The notes: generated by a model not told the origin, from the sequence alone. Shown: positions 53,101-61,970, numbered from the stretch's first letter. The stretch is 64,000 bases of DNA from Geothrix edaphica (GCF_030268045.1 NZ_BSDC01000001.1:372001-436000); one strand, 5' to 3'. Made by a program: numbers and translations.

Positions 53101-53218
53101 GAGGCAGGCCATCCCGCAGCCCGAACCGCCGGAAGGCCGGCTGCTGTCCCGCGAGGGGCGGGAGGATGCCGGCGAGACCCAGCCAGAGCCAGGCGAGCAG
53201 GGGGCGGAGTGGGCGCAT
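50165..53218 (-). CDS. Beta-propeller sensor histidine kinase (reg_prop/Y_Y_Y)
   Basis: The 1017-aa protein starts with a signal peptide. About 700 residues of two-component-regulator propeller repeats follow, with recurrent GLP/WVGT/GL motifs (DGLPQSQVTAMVEDRHGFLWVG). A Y_Y_Y domain (LTLQYRNLRAGHYDFRLRA) and one transmembrane helix (LVRGLIGLGLLALLAWALWW) come next. The kinase part has HDLRSPLTTILL (His ~802), NLFENALKF (N box) and GWGLGLSICQSI (G2). There is no fused receiver. It senses something periplasmic; ligand and partner regulator are unknown. It is divergent from tatD. Confidence 0.92.
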   Translation of the reverse strand: MRPLRPLLAWLWLGLAGILPPLAGQQPAFRRFGLRDGLPQSQVTAMVEDRHGFLWVGTNTGGVARLGASGFRTFAGPQGLKALFIHTLLESPSGSIWVGSQEGVSEIRGETVLNYRLDQEVEAFEGRTLGLDDQDRVLVGNRQGLFRLEEGRFVPVQLPAPWPGGPIFRLARDHARGVWILGRDNLVARWDPQGLRMYSLSTKHPGGRARDLQVDTRGQAWLLLDGALLRMDRGRWVNEALAGLPRIPRMVSLRFNPQGEGFQISLGGDGVLVREPDGRTRVLTAEAGLPRDRIFIAMRDRRGVLWIGSDGDGLAAQALPELQTLDSADVIRGRDLAAVSGILELAPGRYLLAASTGVYLVEEGRNIIGHWTQREGLPATETWGMLPDGSGGAWVGTDRGLARWRNGRVSVAGPTQMSKAAVLTLVRDGTGILAGTDQGLFQLDAQGGLLAHHRLPPESGNESVSDIVRYEGRLLLATGFGLWELAEGRLQRAFPDAPFAASTVTAMAIDARGRLWVGTMKGLHLWRDGQWATFGLNEGLPDEGINFIADVGRGRMAFGHNKGVTLLEGRNLHHLSRSQGLISEETNHDGFLLDSKGRLWIGMIGGVCILRDAQGFHNAPLRPPTLLDVRWPGGSAALPREAEVPPRPDFLDLSFDTGDPLVPSQLHYQAYLHGVDEGWRPVSQGLTLQYRNLRAGHYDFRLRASSDGVAWAEAAPVSIVVSPAWHERWLVRGLIGLGLLALLAWALWWRGHSVALRSRELEETIESRTLMLDRQNRALEHAHQQIKRSLESRLKLLDMVTHDLRSPLTTILLTLDRLRELIPAANMNLLDVMEREANRIETLVRNLLDQSRSEALLQSLKLVPTVPAEVTEGFEDVLRLKAEAKGLAFHLEVAPEAEQAHIQADAATLHQVMLNLFENALKFTPAGGQVGIRSSVDWTARTWCLEIWDTGRGLDASKLHELLQPFRQTQVGDAARGWGLGLSICQSIIDAHRGELKIDSEPGRGSRFKVELPLQEP

Positions 53219-53305
53219 CGGGGGAAGATTCCGTCGTGTCTAAGGAGGATCATCGGCGCGACGGGCGCTCTCCGTGATCCTTGGGAGGCATGGGACTATG
53301 AAAGC

Positions 53306-54085
53306 ATGCTTGTGGACGCGCATTGCCATCTCACGGGGACCTACCTGGCCGAGGACCAGGTGGAGGACACCCTTGCGCGCGCTCGCGCCGAAGGCGTGAC
53401 CGGCTTCATCGCCGTGGGTACCGATCTTGAGGACTCCCGCACGGTGCTTGAGCTTGCGCGGCGCCTTCCCGGTGTCCAGGCCAGCCTGGGGGTGCACCCC
53501 CACGAAGCCAAGACCTGGTCTCAGGATACGGGAGCGGCCCTGGCGGCCCTGGCGCTGGATCCCGCCGTGCGCTTCGTGGGCGAGACCGGCCTGGACTGGC
53601 ACTACGACCTGAGCCCCCGGGACGAGCAGGAGGCGGTGTTCCGCGCCCAGATCCGCCTGGCCAGGACCTTGCGGAAGCCCCTCATGATCCACACCCGGTC
53701 CGCGCCGGAGGCCACCCTGAGCATCCTGGAGGAGGAGGGCGCCGACGCGGTGCGGGGCATCATCCACTGCTTCAGCGAGGACCGGCCCTTCGCGCAACGG
53801 GCCCTGGACCTGGGCTTCTACCTGAGCTTCTCCGGCATCGCCACCTTCAAGAAGGCCGAGGCCGTGCGGGACGTGGCGGCCTGGGCCCCGGCGGACCGCA
53901 TCCTGGTGGAGACCGACGCGCCGTTCCTGGCGCCGGTGCCCTACCGGGGCAAGCCGAACGAGCCGGGCTTCGTGCGGTTCACGGCCGAGGCCGTGGCTGG
54001 GCTGCGCGGGATCTCCTCCCTCAAGCTGGCTGAACTGACCACCCGCAACCTGGAGGCCCTGTGCGGCTGGGCGCCCTCTTCCTGA
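53306..54085 (+). CDS. tatD: TatD-family metal-dependent deoxyribonuclease
   Basis: The 259-aa protein has all TatD motifs: DAHCHL at the N-terminus, ASLGVHPHEA, GETGLDWHYDLSPRDEQEAVF, PLMIHTRSA, GIIHCFSED and LVETDAPFLAP. TatD enzymes are cytoplasmic metal-dependent nucleases/hydrolases. The start ATG at 53306 gives the standard length. Its 3' end overlaps the next gene by 25 bp in another frame. Confidence 0.92.
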   Translation: MLVDAHCHLTGTYLAEDQVEDTLARARAEGVTGFIAVGTDLEDSRTVLELARRLPGVQASLGVHPHEAKTWSQDTGAALAALALDPAVRFVGETGLDWHYDLSPRDEQEAVFRAQIRLARTLRKPLMIHTRSAPEATLSILEEEGADAVRGIIHCFSEDRPFAQRALDLGFYLSFSGIATFKKAEAVRDVAAWAPADRILVETDAPFLAPVPYRGKPNEPGFVRFTAEAVAGLRGISSLKLAELTTRNLEALCGWAPSS

Positions 54086-54747
54086 TCAGCGCGGCCCTGG
54101 CTGCCGCGCCCCCTTCCGAGCCTGTGGCTGCGGCCCAGGGACACCCGGGCCTGCCCTGGGAGCGGGCCTCCCCCCTCGCCTGGCAGGCGGAGCCCTGGGT
54201 GGCCCCCGCCACGGAGGCGGGCCTTCCTGCGGCGTCGGCGGGGCCCATGACCGTGCTTCTGACCGGGGACGGCACCCTGCGCGTCAGTGATGCCCGGGGC
54301 CTGATCCGCCTGCTGGCGGGCCTTCCGGGGCGGCCCCTGCGGACCTGGCGGGACGGCGGCGTGCCGCTGGAGGCCGCCTGGGGCACCTGGGGCTTTCCCA
54401 CCGATTCCCCGCTGGCCCAGGGCCTGGGCGGGCTCCGCTGGGGTGCCGAGGACTTCAGGCCCTTCCTTCGGGGCCTGCTCTGGGTGCTGGAGGATGGCGA
54501 AGGCTTCCTGACCGTGGTGCATCCCGCCACGGCCCGGCTGGTCCACCTGCCTCTGCCGCCGGGCCGCGATCTGCGGATCCGGTTCCTCCCGGACCGGCTG
54601 GAAGTGGCCGCGGGGGACGTGGAGAAGGGCGCGCCGCGCCAGTGGTCCATTCCCTGGATGGGGCTGCTGCCCCGTCTGGCGGCCCTGGGCCCCCGCCCCG
54701 ACCCCCCCAAGGTGGGGACCGCCCTCGCCCCTTTCCCCAAAGACTGA
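54061..54747 (+). CDS. Secreted protein of unknown function, 228 aa
   Basis: A GTG start at 54061 gives a signal peptide (RLGALFLISAALAAAPP) and a ~210-aa periplasmic domain. Features are TVLLTGDGTLRVSDARG, GTWGFPTDSPLAQGLGGL and VLEDGEGFLTVVHP. No family is recognised. It overlaps tatD by 25 bp, so translation is probably coupled. A 99-bp gap follows before the FecR-like gene. Confidence 0.6.
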   Translation: MRLGALFLISAALAAAPPSEPVAAAQGHPGLPWERASPLAWQAEPWVAPATEAGLPAASAGPMTVLLTGDGTLRVSDARGLIRLLAGLPGRPLRTWRDGGVPLEAAWGTWGFPTDSPLAQGLGGLRWGAEDFRPFLRGLLWVLEDGEGFLTVVHPATARLVHLPLPPGRDLRIRFLPDRLEVAAGDVEKGAPRQWSIPWMGLLPRLAALGPRPDPPKVGTALAPFPKD

Positions 54748-54846
54748 GGACTGAACACTGGGGACTTAGCAAACTGGCACGACCCTGGCTCACTACCCCC
54801 CGGAACCGATCCTGTAGGCGTCGGCATCCAATCCAGCGGAGGTCCC

Positions 54847-56853
54847 ATGAACGCGTCCTTCACCCATTCCCGTCTTGCCGCGGCGCTGCTGCTGCCCGCA
54901 GCCTTCGTGAGTGCCGCCCCCCAGGCCCCGGTGGACGATGAGACCTACCAGGGCGAGTCCCCCGAGCGCTATGCCATGGTGCGGGCCCTGGAGGGGGATG
55001 TCCGCATCCGCAAGGGCGACCTGGATGAGACCCTGAGCCGCGGCACCCCCATCGCGGAAGGCGATGTCGTGGAAAGCCGCGGTCGTGGCGTTCTGCAACT
55101 GGGAGATGGCACCCGCATCGCCTTCGGCGGCGCCACCCGCTTCACCGTCGCGGCCCTCTTCACGGACCGGAAGGGCGAGAAGCAGGTCCTGCTCCGCCTG
55201 GACTACGGCCGGCTGCGCGTGCTGCTGGGCGGGCAGTCCGATGCCCGGTTCCGCGTGGACACCCCTTCGGGTAGCGCCACCTGCCTCGACAGGGGCGCCT
55301 TCACGGTGGAAGCCGAGCGGGACAAGGTGGTGCGGCTCAAGGTGCATAGCGGCCGCGTGACTTTCGCCAACGAGCGCGACGAGAACCGCATCGTCGCCGG
55401 TGAGCGCCTGACGGTGTACAGCCCCCAGGACAACCTGGACCGGGTGCGCGGCTTCAACACCTACGAGGGCGACGACTTCGACCGGTGGAGCGAGCGGGCC
55501 CTGGTGATCCGGCGCGGCGAGAGCTGGGACCGGGTGCCTGCCGAGATCCGCTACTACGCCGATGACCTGGACGGCCACGGCCGCTGGGTCGAGTCTTCCG
55601 AGTTCGGCTGGGTCTGGCAGCCCAACGGCGTGGCTGAGGACTGGCGTCCCTACTACGAGGGCCGCTGGGCGCCCTACTCCGGAGGCATGACCTGGGTGTC
55701 CGACGAGCCCTGGGCCTATGTGGCCTACCACCACGGCCGCTGGCACTGGAGCCTCGGTGTGGGCTGGTTCTGGATCCCGGGCGTCTACTACAGTCCCGCC
55801 TGGGTGGCCTGGAACTACACCCCCGGCTACTACGGCTGGGCGCCGCTCGGCTACTACAACACGCCCTGCCACTGGGGCTACGGTGCCTGGGGCGGCGGCT
55901 ACGCCTGGAACGTGGTGTCCGTGAACTACATCAACGTGGTCAACGTCCGCGGACACATCTATTCGGACGTCAACGTCATCCGCAACTTCAACGGGGCCAC
56001 CGGCAGCACCACCTGGACGGGCCAGGGCGGCCGCGACCTGCGGGCGCCATGGCAGCGGTCCCCCCTGGTCGTCTCCCAGGCCGAGTTCCGGAGCCCCGGC
56101 CAGATGCAGACGGCCTTCCAGCGCGACGTGAACCGCCAGCGCCTGGCGAACTATGAGCGCCAGGCCCAGGCCGCCACGGGCCGCACCATCATCCGCCGCG
56201 AGGCTCCGCCCGCCGCCACCGTCCGTCCTGGCACTCCCGCCGCCGCGGGCCGCCCCGGCGCCCCCGCAACCGGTGCCGGTGTCACGCGCGTGCCCTTCGA
56301 GGATCGCGGCCGGGCCCAGGGCGCCGAGCGCCCCGTCTCGCCCCGGGAACGCGGCTTCGAGGATCGCCAGCGGGACCGCGGGCGCGAGCTGCCCGCCCAG
56401 GACCGTCCGGCCACCCAGGCCACCCCGGCACCCAGGGACCGTGGCGCGGAACCCCGCGGACGGGTCGAGGACCGCCGGCCGGATCCCACCCCCCGGGAAC
56501 GCACCGTGGAGCCCCGGCCTCGCGGGGAGGAACGTCGCCCGGACCCCGCCCCCCGGGAACGGACCTACGAGCCCCGGCCCTCCCAGGAACGCCGCTATGA
56601 GCCCGCCCCCCGGGAGCGTGCCGTGGAGCCCCGGCCGCGGGTCGAGCGGGAGGAACGCCGGCCGGACCCTACGCCTCGGCCCGTGGAGCGGGAGTCCCGC
56701 CCCGCGCCTCGGGTCGACCCGCCCCGCGAGGAGCGGCGCGAGGAACGGCGCGAAGCAGCCCCCGAGTCCCGTCCCGCCCCGGCGCCCACACGGCCGTCCG
56801 GCGGTGAGGGGCGAGGCGAAAGCCGTGGTGGCGGCCGCGAGATCCGGCGCTGA
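54847..56853 (+). CDS. FecR-domain, DUF6600-like secreted protein with Arg/Pro-rich tail
   Basis: The 668-aa protein has a signal peptide and then a FecR domain (residues ~40-190; RALEGDVRIRKG, AEGDVVESRGRGVLQLGDG, RFRVDTPSGSATCLDRG). The DUF6600-like Tyr/Trp-rich region follows (~250-400; GWVWQPNGVAEDWRPYYEG and ~10 related W/Y repeats). The last ~220 residues are low complexity, with degenerate repeats of the type RRPDPTPRERTVEPRPR. The tail is probably disordered and cationic. Function is unknown; related proteins are envelope-associated. Confidence 0.8.
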   Translation: MNASFTHSRLAAALLLPAAFVSAAPQAPVDDETYQGESPERYAMVRALEGDVRIRKGDLDETLSRGTPIAEGDVVESRGRGVLQLGDGTRIAFGGATRFTVAALFTDRKGEKQVLLRLDYGRLRVLLGGQSDARFRVDTPSGSATCLDRGAFTVEAERDKVVRLKVHSGRVTFANERDENRIVAGERLTVYSPQDNLDRVRGFNTYEGDDFDRWSERALVIRRGESWDRVPAEIRYYADDLDGHGRWVESSEFGWVWQPNGVAEDWRPYYEGRWAPYSGGMTWVSDEPWAYVAYHHGRWHWSLGVGWFWIPGVYYSPAWVAWNYTPGYYGWAPLGYYNTPCHWGYGAWGGGYAWNVVSVNYINVVNVRGHIYSDVNVIRNFNGATGSTTWTGQGGRDLRAPWQRSPLVVSQAEFRSPGQMQTAFQRDVNRQRLANYERQAQAATGRTIIRREAPPAATVRPGTPAAAGRPGAPATGAGVTRVPFEDRGRAQGAERPVSPRERGFEDRQRDRGRELPAQDRPATQATPAPRDRGAEPRGRVEDRRPDPTPRERTVEPRPRGEERRPDPAPRERTYEPRPSQERRYEPAPRERAVEPRPRVEREERRPDPTPRPVERESRPAPRVDPPREERREERREAAPESRPAPAPTRPSGGEGRGESRGGGREIRR

Positions 56854-56871
56854 CCAACCACCTCTGGAATG

Positions 56872-56900
56872 CAGAACGGGCCCCGACGGGGCCCATTCTG
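56872..56900. terminator. Hairpin terminator between convergent genes
   Basis: CAGAACGGGCCCC-GAC-GGGGCCCATTCTG forms a nearly perfect GC-rich stem in the gap between the FecR-like gene and the convergent acyl-CoA dehydrogenase gene. It lacks a long T tract, so strength is uncertain. Confidence 0.6.
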
Positions 56901-56931
56901 TGATTGCCGCCGCCTAGCGGTGGCGCAGGCG

Positions 56932-58716
56932 TCAGATCACCTCGACCGGATAGCTTCCCTTCTGGATCAGTTCCGAGGCGATGCGTCCCCGCAGCCGGGC
57001 GCTGCTGGTGGGGTGGAACTCGGTGAAGGCCTTCACGCCGGCCAGGGCGTGGCGCAGGGCCTCGCCCTCCACCACGTCTGCGCAGAGCATGCGGGCGTCG
57101 CCATGGACCTTGTGCCAGCTCTCGTTCACGTAGAGCTCGGTGATGTCGCGGGCGATCTGGGCCCAGCGGTGGCCGGACTCCACCATGCGCTCGGCGCGCA
57201 CCACGGCGCTTTCCATGGCGTAGATCTCCATGAGCATGTTGCTCATGCGGGCCATGACCTCCTGGTTGTCGATGAGCTTCTGGCCCAGCACCTGCACGGC
57301 GAGCCCGGCCGCCAGCATGCACTGGCGCTTGCTCAGCTCCACGCCGTGCTTCAGGCGCGCCAGGGGGCCGGTGAAGGCCTCGGGCTTGATCGGGTTGGAG
57401 ATCTCCTTGGCCACCTGCTGGCCGAACTGCATGAGGGGCAGGTCGCCCTTCATGGCGCGCTTCAGCAGGGTACCGGCGATGAGGAGGCGGTTGATCTCGT
57501 TGGTGCCTTCGAAGATGCGGTTGATGCGGCAGTCGCGCAGGGCCTTCTCGGGCGGGTACTCGGCGCTGAATCCATAGCCGCCATAGGCCTGCACGGCCTC
57601 GTCCGCCACCGAGAACAGGGCCTCGCTGGCCCACACCTTGGAGATGCTGCACTCGATGGTGTACTCATCGATGGCGGCCATCTTGTCGGCGCCGGCGGTG
57701 GGGCTGTCCCAGCTGGTGGCGTGGAGGGCCTCGTCGATGTAGCCGGTGGTGCGGAAGTTCAGGGCCTCGCAGACGAAGATCTTGGTGGCCATGTCCGCCA
57801 GCTTCTGCTGGATGAGGCCGAAGGAGTTGATGGGCTTGCCGAACTGCTGGCGCTCGGAGGTGTACTTGATGGCGTATTCCAGGATCCGCTTCATGCCGCC
57901 CTGGCTGCCCACGCCCAGCTTGAAGCGGCCGATGTTGAGGATGCCGAAGGCGATCTTGTGGCCCTTGCCCAGCTCGCCCAGCAGGCGGTCCTTGGGGATC
58001 CGGCAGTTCTCGAGGATCACGGTGCGGGTGGAACTGCCCTTGATGCCGAGCTTCTTCTCCTCGGCGCCGGTGCTGATGCCGGGATCGTTCTTCTCCACGA
58101 TGAAGGCGCTGAACTGCTGGCCGTCCACCTTGGCGAAGATGATGAAGACATCGGCGAAACCGGCGTTGGTGATCCACATCTTGGTGCCGTTCAGCACCCA
58201 GGTGTCCCCGTCGAGCACGGCCGTGGCCTTGGCGCCCATGGCGTCGGAGCCGCTGCCGGCCTCGGTGAGGGCGTAGGCCGCCAGCCACTCGCCGGAGGCG
58301 AGCTTGGGCAGGTAGGTCTTTTTCTGGGCTTCGGTGCCGAAGTAGACGATGGGCAGGGTGCCGATGCCGGTGTTGGCGCTGTAGCTGACGGCGAAACTGC
58401 CCTGCTTGCTCATCTCCTCGAGCACGAGCATGGCGGACCGCTTGTCCACATCCATGCCCTCGTAGGCCTCAGGGATCTCCAGGCCCAGCAGGCCCAGCTC
58501 ACCGGCCTTCTTCATGAGCTCGATGGTCAGCGGGAGGTTCAGCTTGTCGATCTCCTCGTCCCGGGGCAGGACCTCGCCCTGGATGAAGTCCCGGGCGGCC
58601 CGGGCGAATTCCTTGGCGTCGTCGCCGAATTCCTCGGGAGTGAACTGGGGCATGGCCCCGATGGGGGTCAAAAGGAAACTGCCTCCCTTGACCTGCTCTG
58701 CAGCGGTGGTGCTCAT
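56932..58716 (-). CDS. Acyl-CoA dehydrogenase (large type)
   Basis: The 594-aa FAD enzyme has PQFTPEEFGDDAKEFARAARDF at the N-terminus and YALTEAGSGSDAMGAKATA (FAD/acyl-CoA loop). It also has WITNAGFADVFIIFAKV, then the QAYGGYGFSAEYPPEKALRD and RINRIFEGTNEINRLL motifs. An extra C-terminal domain of ~180 residues makes it VLCAD/ACAD9-like. It oxidises acyl-CoA in beta-oxidation; chain length is not predictable. A close paralogue lies at 59530-61275. Confidence 0.93.
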   Translation of the reverse strand: MSTTAAEQVKGGSFLLTPIGAMPQFTPEEFGDDAKEFARAARDFIQGEVLPRDEEIDKLNLPLTIELMKKAGELGLLGLEIPEAYEGMDVDKRSAMLVLEEMSKQGSFAVSYSANTGIGTLPIVYFGTEAQKKTYLPKLASGEWLAAYALTEAGSGSDAMGAKATAVLDGDTWVLNGTKMWITNAGFADVFIIFAKVDGQQFSAFIVEKNDPGISTGAEEKKLGIKGSSTRTVILENCRIPKDRLLGELGKGHKIAFGILNIGRFKLGVGSQGGMKRILEYAIKYTSERQQFGKPINSFGLIQQKLADMATKIFVCEALNFRTTGYIDEALHATSWDSPTAGADKMAAIDEYTIECSISKVWASEALFSVADEAVQAYGGYGFSAEYPPEKALRDCRINRIFEGTNEINRLLIAGTLLKRAMKGDLPLMQFGQQVAKEISNPIKPEAFTGPLARLKHGVELSKRQCMLAAGLAVQVLGQKLIDNQEVMARMSNMLMEIYAMESAVVRAERMVESGHRWAQIARDITELYVNESWHKVHGDARMLCADVVEGEALRHALAGVKAFTEFHPTSSARLRGRIASELIQKGSYPVEVI

Positions 58717-58832
58717 CTCTGTCCTCCAGATTGGGTAGGGATCACGATGGGCGGCGTCGCGACTCTTGCCTAGCCTCTACCTCCGGTCAATGCGGCCCTA
58801 CTCTGGTTCAATAGAAAGACCCAGGAGGTTGG

Positions 58833-59525
58833 ATGCCGGAAGGCAGGCAAGTGCAGCAGATGTTCTCGGCCATCGCCGGGAGGTACGACGTCCTGAACCA
58901 CGTGCTTTCCGGCGGCGTGGACTTCTGGTGGTGGTGGCGCATGGCCCGCCGCTCCGGCGCCGGCCCGGGGAAGCGCTTCCTGGACGTGGCGGCCGGCACG
59001 GGGGACTCCAGCCTGGCCCTGGCCCGCCGGGGGGCCGAGGTGGTCAGCACGGACTTCACCCATGCCATGCTGCGCCTGGGGCCCGCCAAGTTCGCGAGGA
59101 AGGGGCTGGCAGGCCTGATCTGGGCCTCCAGCGACGCGGACGCCCAGCGGCTGCCCTTCCGGGACGCCCGCTTCGACGGGATCACGATCTGCTACGGCAT
59201 CCGCAACGTGGAGGACCGGGCCCTGGCCTACGCGGAGTTCCTGCGCGTGCTCAAGCCCGGCGGGCAGCTCACCATCCTGGAGTTCAGCGCACCCGTGTTC
59301 CCCTGGCTGAGGGCCTTCTACGACTGGTACAGCCACCGCGTGCTGCCCCGCATCGGCGCCTGGATCAGCGGCGACGCATCGGCCTACACCTACCTGCCGG
59401 AGAGCATCCGGGCCTTCCCGGACCAGCGGGCCCTGGCCGCCGAGCTGGAGGCCGCAGGCTTCCGGCAGGTGGGCTGGACGAACCTCACGGGCGGCATCGT
59501 CGCCCTGCACACGGGGATCCGATAG
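58833..59525 (+). CDS. ubiE: Demethylmenaquinone/ubiquinone methyltransferase (MenG/UbiE)
   Basis: The 230-aa SAM methyltransferase starts VQQMFSAIAGRYDVLNHVLS, the UbiE signature. Motif I is FLDVAAGTGDSSLALA; GITICYGIRNVEDR and RVLKPGGQLTILEF follow. It performs the last methylation of menaquinone, which fits the NrfD-type enzyme nearby. AGGAGG is 5-8 nt before the ATG. The gene lies between two minus-strand acyl-CoA dehydrogenase genes. Confidence 0.92.
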   Translation: MPEGRQVQQMFSAIAGRYDVLNHVLSGGVDFWWWWRMARRSGAGPGKRFLDVAAGTGDSSLALARRGAEVVSTDFTHAMLRLGPAKFARKGLAGLIWASSDADAQRLPFRDARFDGITICYGIRNVEDRALAYAEFLRVLKPGGQLTILEFSAPVFPWLRAFYDWYSHRVLPRIGAWISGDASAYTYLPESIRAFPDQRALAAELEAAGFRQVGWTNLTGGIVALHTGIR

Positions 59526-59529
59526 AGGG

Positions 59530-61275
59530 TCAGCCGATGGGGTACCGCCCCTGCTCCATGAGGGCCTGGGCGATGCGGTTCCGCAAGGCCGACAGGGGCG
59601 CCGGCGCCGGGGCGCGCATGGCGAGCAGCTCCGCCATGAGCGCATCCAGTTCCTCGCCGGAGGCCAGCTCGCCGGCCAGCATGCGGGCTTCAGACTGCAC
59701 GCGGTTCCAGGCCTCCTGCGCATAGACCTCGGCCAGATCCCGGGCCAGGGCCGCCCAGCGGTGGCCGGCGGCCGCCATCTTCCCGGCGCGGACCACGGCC
59801 GATTCCATGGCGTAGAGCTCCAGCAGCAGGTTGCTGATGTGGGCTGCGGCCTCCTGGTTGTCGAGGATCTTCGGGCCGTGCTCCGCCTGGGCCCGGGCGA
59901 TCACTTTGAGGGCGCGGGCCTTGGCCAGGGCCACGGTGGCCTGGAGGGCGTCCTCAGGCAGGGCGGGGGGCGTCCCGGCGGCCTCGGCCAGGGGCAGGCC
60001 GTCCGTGCCGCCGCAGCGCTTGAGGAAGGTGCCCGCGATGAGCAGGCGGTTGATCTCGTTGGTGCCCTCGAAGATGCGGTTGATGCGGCAGTCGCGGTAG
60101 ATCTTCTCGGCGGGGTACTCGGTGCTGAAGCCGGCTCCGCCGAAGGTCTGCACGGAGTCGTCGGCCGTGGCGAAGAGGGCCTCGCTGCCCCACACCTTGG
60201 ACATGGAGGCCTCCACCGCGTACTCGTCGATGGCCTTCATCTTGTCGGCGCCGCCGGTCTCGCTCTCCCAGCTGGTGTGGGCCAGGGCGTCGTCCAGGTA
60301 GCCGATGGTGCGGAAGCTCATGCTCTCGCCCACGAAGATCCGAACGGCCATGTTCGCCAGCTTCTGCTGGATGAGGCCGAAGGCCGTGAGGGGCTTGCCG
60401 AACTGGGTGCGCTCGCCGGCATATTTCAGGGTGTATTCCAGCACCCGCTTGCCGGCCCCGACGGAGCTGGCGCCCAGCTTGAAGCGGCCCACGTTCAGGA
60501 TGCCCAGGGCGATGCGGGCGCCCTTGCCCTTGCCGCCCAGCAGCCGGTCCTCGGGGATGCGGCAGTTGTCGAGGATCACGGTGCGGGTGGAACTGCCCTT
60601 GATGCCCAGCTTCTTTTCCTCGGCCCCGGTGCTGATGCCGGGGTCGGTCTTCTCGACGATGAAGGCACTGAGGTGGCTGCCGTTGATCTTGGCGAAGATC
60701 ACGAAGACATCGGCGAAGCCCGCGTTGGTGATCCAGGCCTTGGTGCCGTTCAGCACCCAGTGGCCGTCCTGCAGCACGGCGGTGGTCTTGGCCCCCAGGG
60801 CGTCGGAACCGCTGCCGGCTTCGGTCAGGGCGTAGGCCGCGCACCACTCGCCGCTGGCCAACCTGGGCAGGTACTTGGCCTTCTGCTCGTGGCTCCCGAA
60901 GTAGACGATGGGCATGGTGCCGATGCTGGTGTGCGCGGTGTAGCTGGTGGAGAAGCTGGCATGCCGGGCCATCTCCTCCAGCACCAGCAGGGCGGTCTTC
61001 TTGTCCAGGTCCAGGCCGCCGTAGGCCTCGGGCACCTCCATGCCCAGGATGCCCAGGTCCCCGGCCTTGGCCAGCAGGTCGCGGGTGAGCTCCAGGTCGA
61101 GGCGGTCGATCTCCTCGTCCCGGGGCATGATCTCGCCGTTCATGAAGTCGCGGGCGGCTTCGGCGATGGCCCGGGCCTCCTCGCTGCTCTCCTCGGGGGT
61201 GAACTGGGGCAGGGTGCCCGCGGGGTGGAACATGAAACTGCCGCCGCGCACGGCAAGGCTGCTGGTCTCGGCCAT
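59530..61275 (-). CDS. Acyl-CoA dehydrogenase (paralogue)
   Basis: The 581-aa protein is a clear paralogue of the 56932-58716 product, sharing the N-terminal PQFTPEESSEEARAIAEAARDF, YALTEAGSGSDALGAKTTA, SMSKVWGSEALFATADDSVQ and RINRIFEGTNEINRLL segments. The C-terminal domain is more divergent (SGEELDALMAELLA). The two genes flank ubiE in the same orientation and probably arose by local duplication with later divergence in chain-length preference (inference). Confidence 0.93.
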   Translation of the reverse strand: MAETSSLAVRGGSFMFHPAGTLPQFTPEESSEEARAIAEAARDFMNGEIMPRDEEIDRLDLELTRDLLAKAGDLGILGMEVPEAYGGLDLDKKTALLVLEEMARHASFSTSYTAHTSIGTMPIVYFGSHEQKAKYLPRLASGEWCAAYALTEAGSGSDALGAKTTAVLQDGHWVLNGTKAWITNAGFADVFVIFAKINGSHLSAFIVEKTDPGISTGAEEKKLGIKGSSTRTVILDNCRIPEDRLLGGKGKGARIALGILNVGRFKLGASSVGAGKRVLEYTLKYAGERTQFGKPLTAFGLIQQKLANMAVRIFVGESMSFRTIGYLDDALAHTSWESETGGADKMKAIDEYAVEASMSKVWGSEALFATADDSVQTFGGAGFSTEYPAEKIYRDCRINRIFEGTNEINRLLIAGTFLKRCGGTDGLPLAEAAGTPPALPEDALQATVALAKARALKVIARAQAEHGPKILDNQEAAAHISNLLLELYAMESAVVRAGKMAAAGHRWAALARDLAEVYAQEAWNRVQSEARMLAGELASGEELDALMAELLAMRAPAPAPLSALRNRIAQALMEQGRYPIG

Positions 61276-61363
61276 AGAGGACCTCCCGACCTCCTGATCA
61301 TCTACCCGGAGTCAGGCCCCCTCCAGCGGGGAGTGGGGGATCTGGGTCACAAGTTGGGTGCCC

Positions 61364-61912
61364 TCAGAGCAGCCGCTTCTGCCCCTTGGGGTGGCTCAGG
61401 ACCACCTCCTTCACCCGATGGATCCAGCCCGGGCGGTTTCCGGGCTCTAGGCGCTCGAAGGGGATGGACCGCTCCTCCAGGAGCTTGTCCACCAGCTGGT
61501 CGATGGATTCGGCGAAGAAGGTGTCCGTGTCCCGCACGCCGTCCGCCGCCAGATGGCCAGTGAAGGGCACCTTGAAGAGCAGGTCGTAGCTCTTCATCCA
61601 GTGGTGCATGAACCGCTCGATGGGCAGCTGGCGGCCGAAGGCCAGCATCATGTAGGCGTAGTTGTCCAGCACGCTGCGGTCGCAGACCACCGCGTCGTGC
61701 TGGCTGCCGGAGCGGATCTCCTCAGCCATTTGCGTCAGGAAGATCCAGGTCTGGGCCTCCAGCGAGGTCTTCTGGTTGATGGGCAGGGGGGAGAGCCGCG
61801 CGACCTCCTTCACGATGTCCACGTGGACCCCCTCCCGCTTGAGGGCCGCGGCCAGCTCGTAGCAGAGCGTGGTCTTGCCCACGCCGTGGGTGCCGATGAA
61901 AGCGATCTTCAT
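61364..61912 (-). CDS. Small P-loop nucleotide-binding protein (AAA_28-like kinase)
   Basis: The 182-aa protein begins KIAFIGTHGVGKTTLCYELA, a Walker A in a deoxynucleoside-kinase/adenylate-kinase-like fold. Further on it has HDAVVCDRSVLDNYAYM and DTFFAESIDQLVDKLLEERSI. It resembles AAA_28/NadR-kinase-like ATPases. The substrate is unknown. It stands alone, 58 bp downstream of the Cache-PAS gene in the same orientation. Confidence 0.75.
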   Translation of the reverse strand: MKIAFIGTHGVGKTTLCYELAAALKREGVHVDIVKEVARLSPLPINQKTSLEAQTWIFLTQMAEEIRSGSQHDAVVCDRSVLDNYAYMMLAFGRQLPIERFMHHWMKSYDLLFKVPFTGHLAADGVRDTDTFFAESIDQLVDKLLEERSIPFERLEPGNRPGWIHRVKEVVLSHPKGQKRLL

Positions 61913-61970
61913 GCGTCCAGTATCTCCGGGGACGATGCGCTGGGGATGTGCCCTCCATCACCTTGGAGGG

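Noticed and set aside
49994-53305. Long plus-strand open frame running into tatD
   Set aside because: The part before 53306 is antisense to the beta-propeller kinase and moaA and has shadow composition; only the tatD portion shows family motifs.
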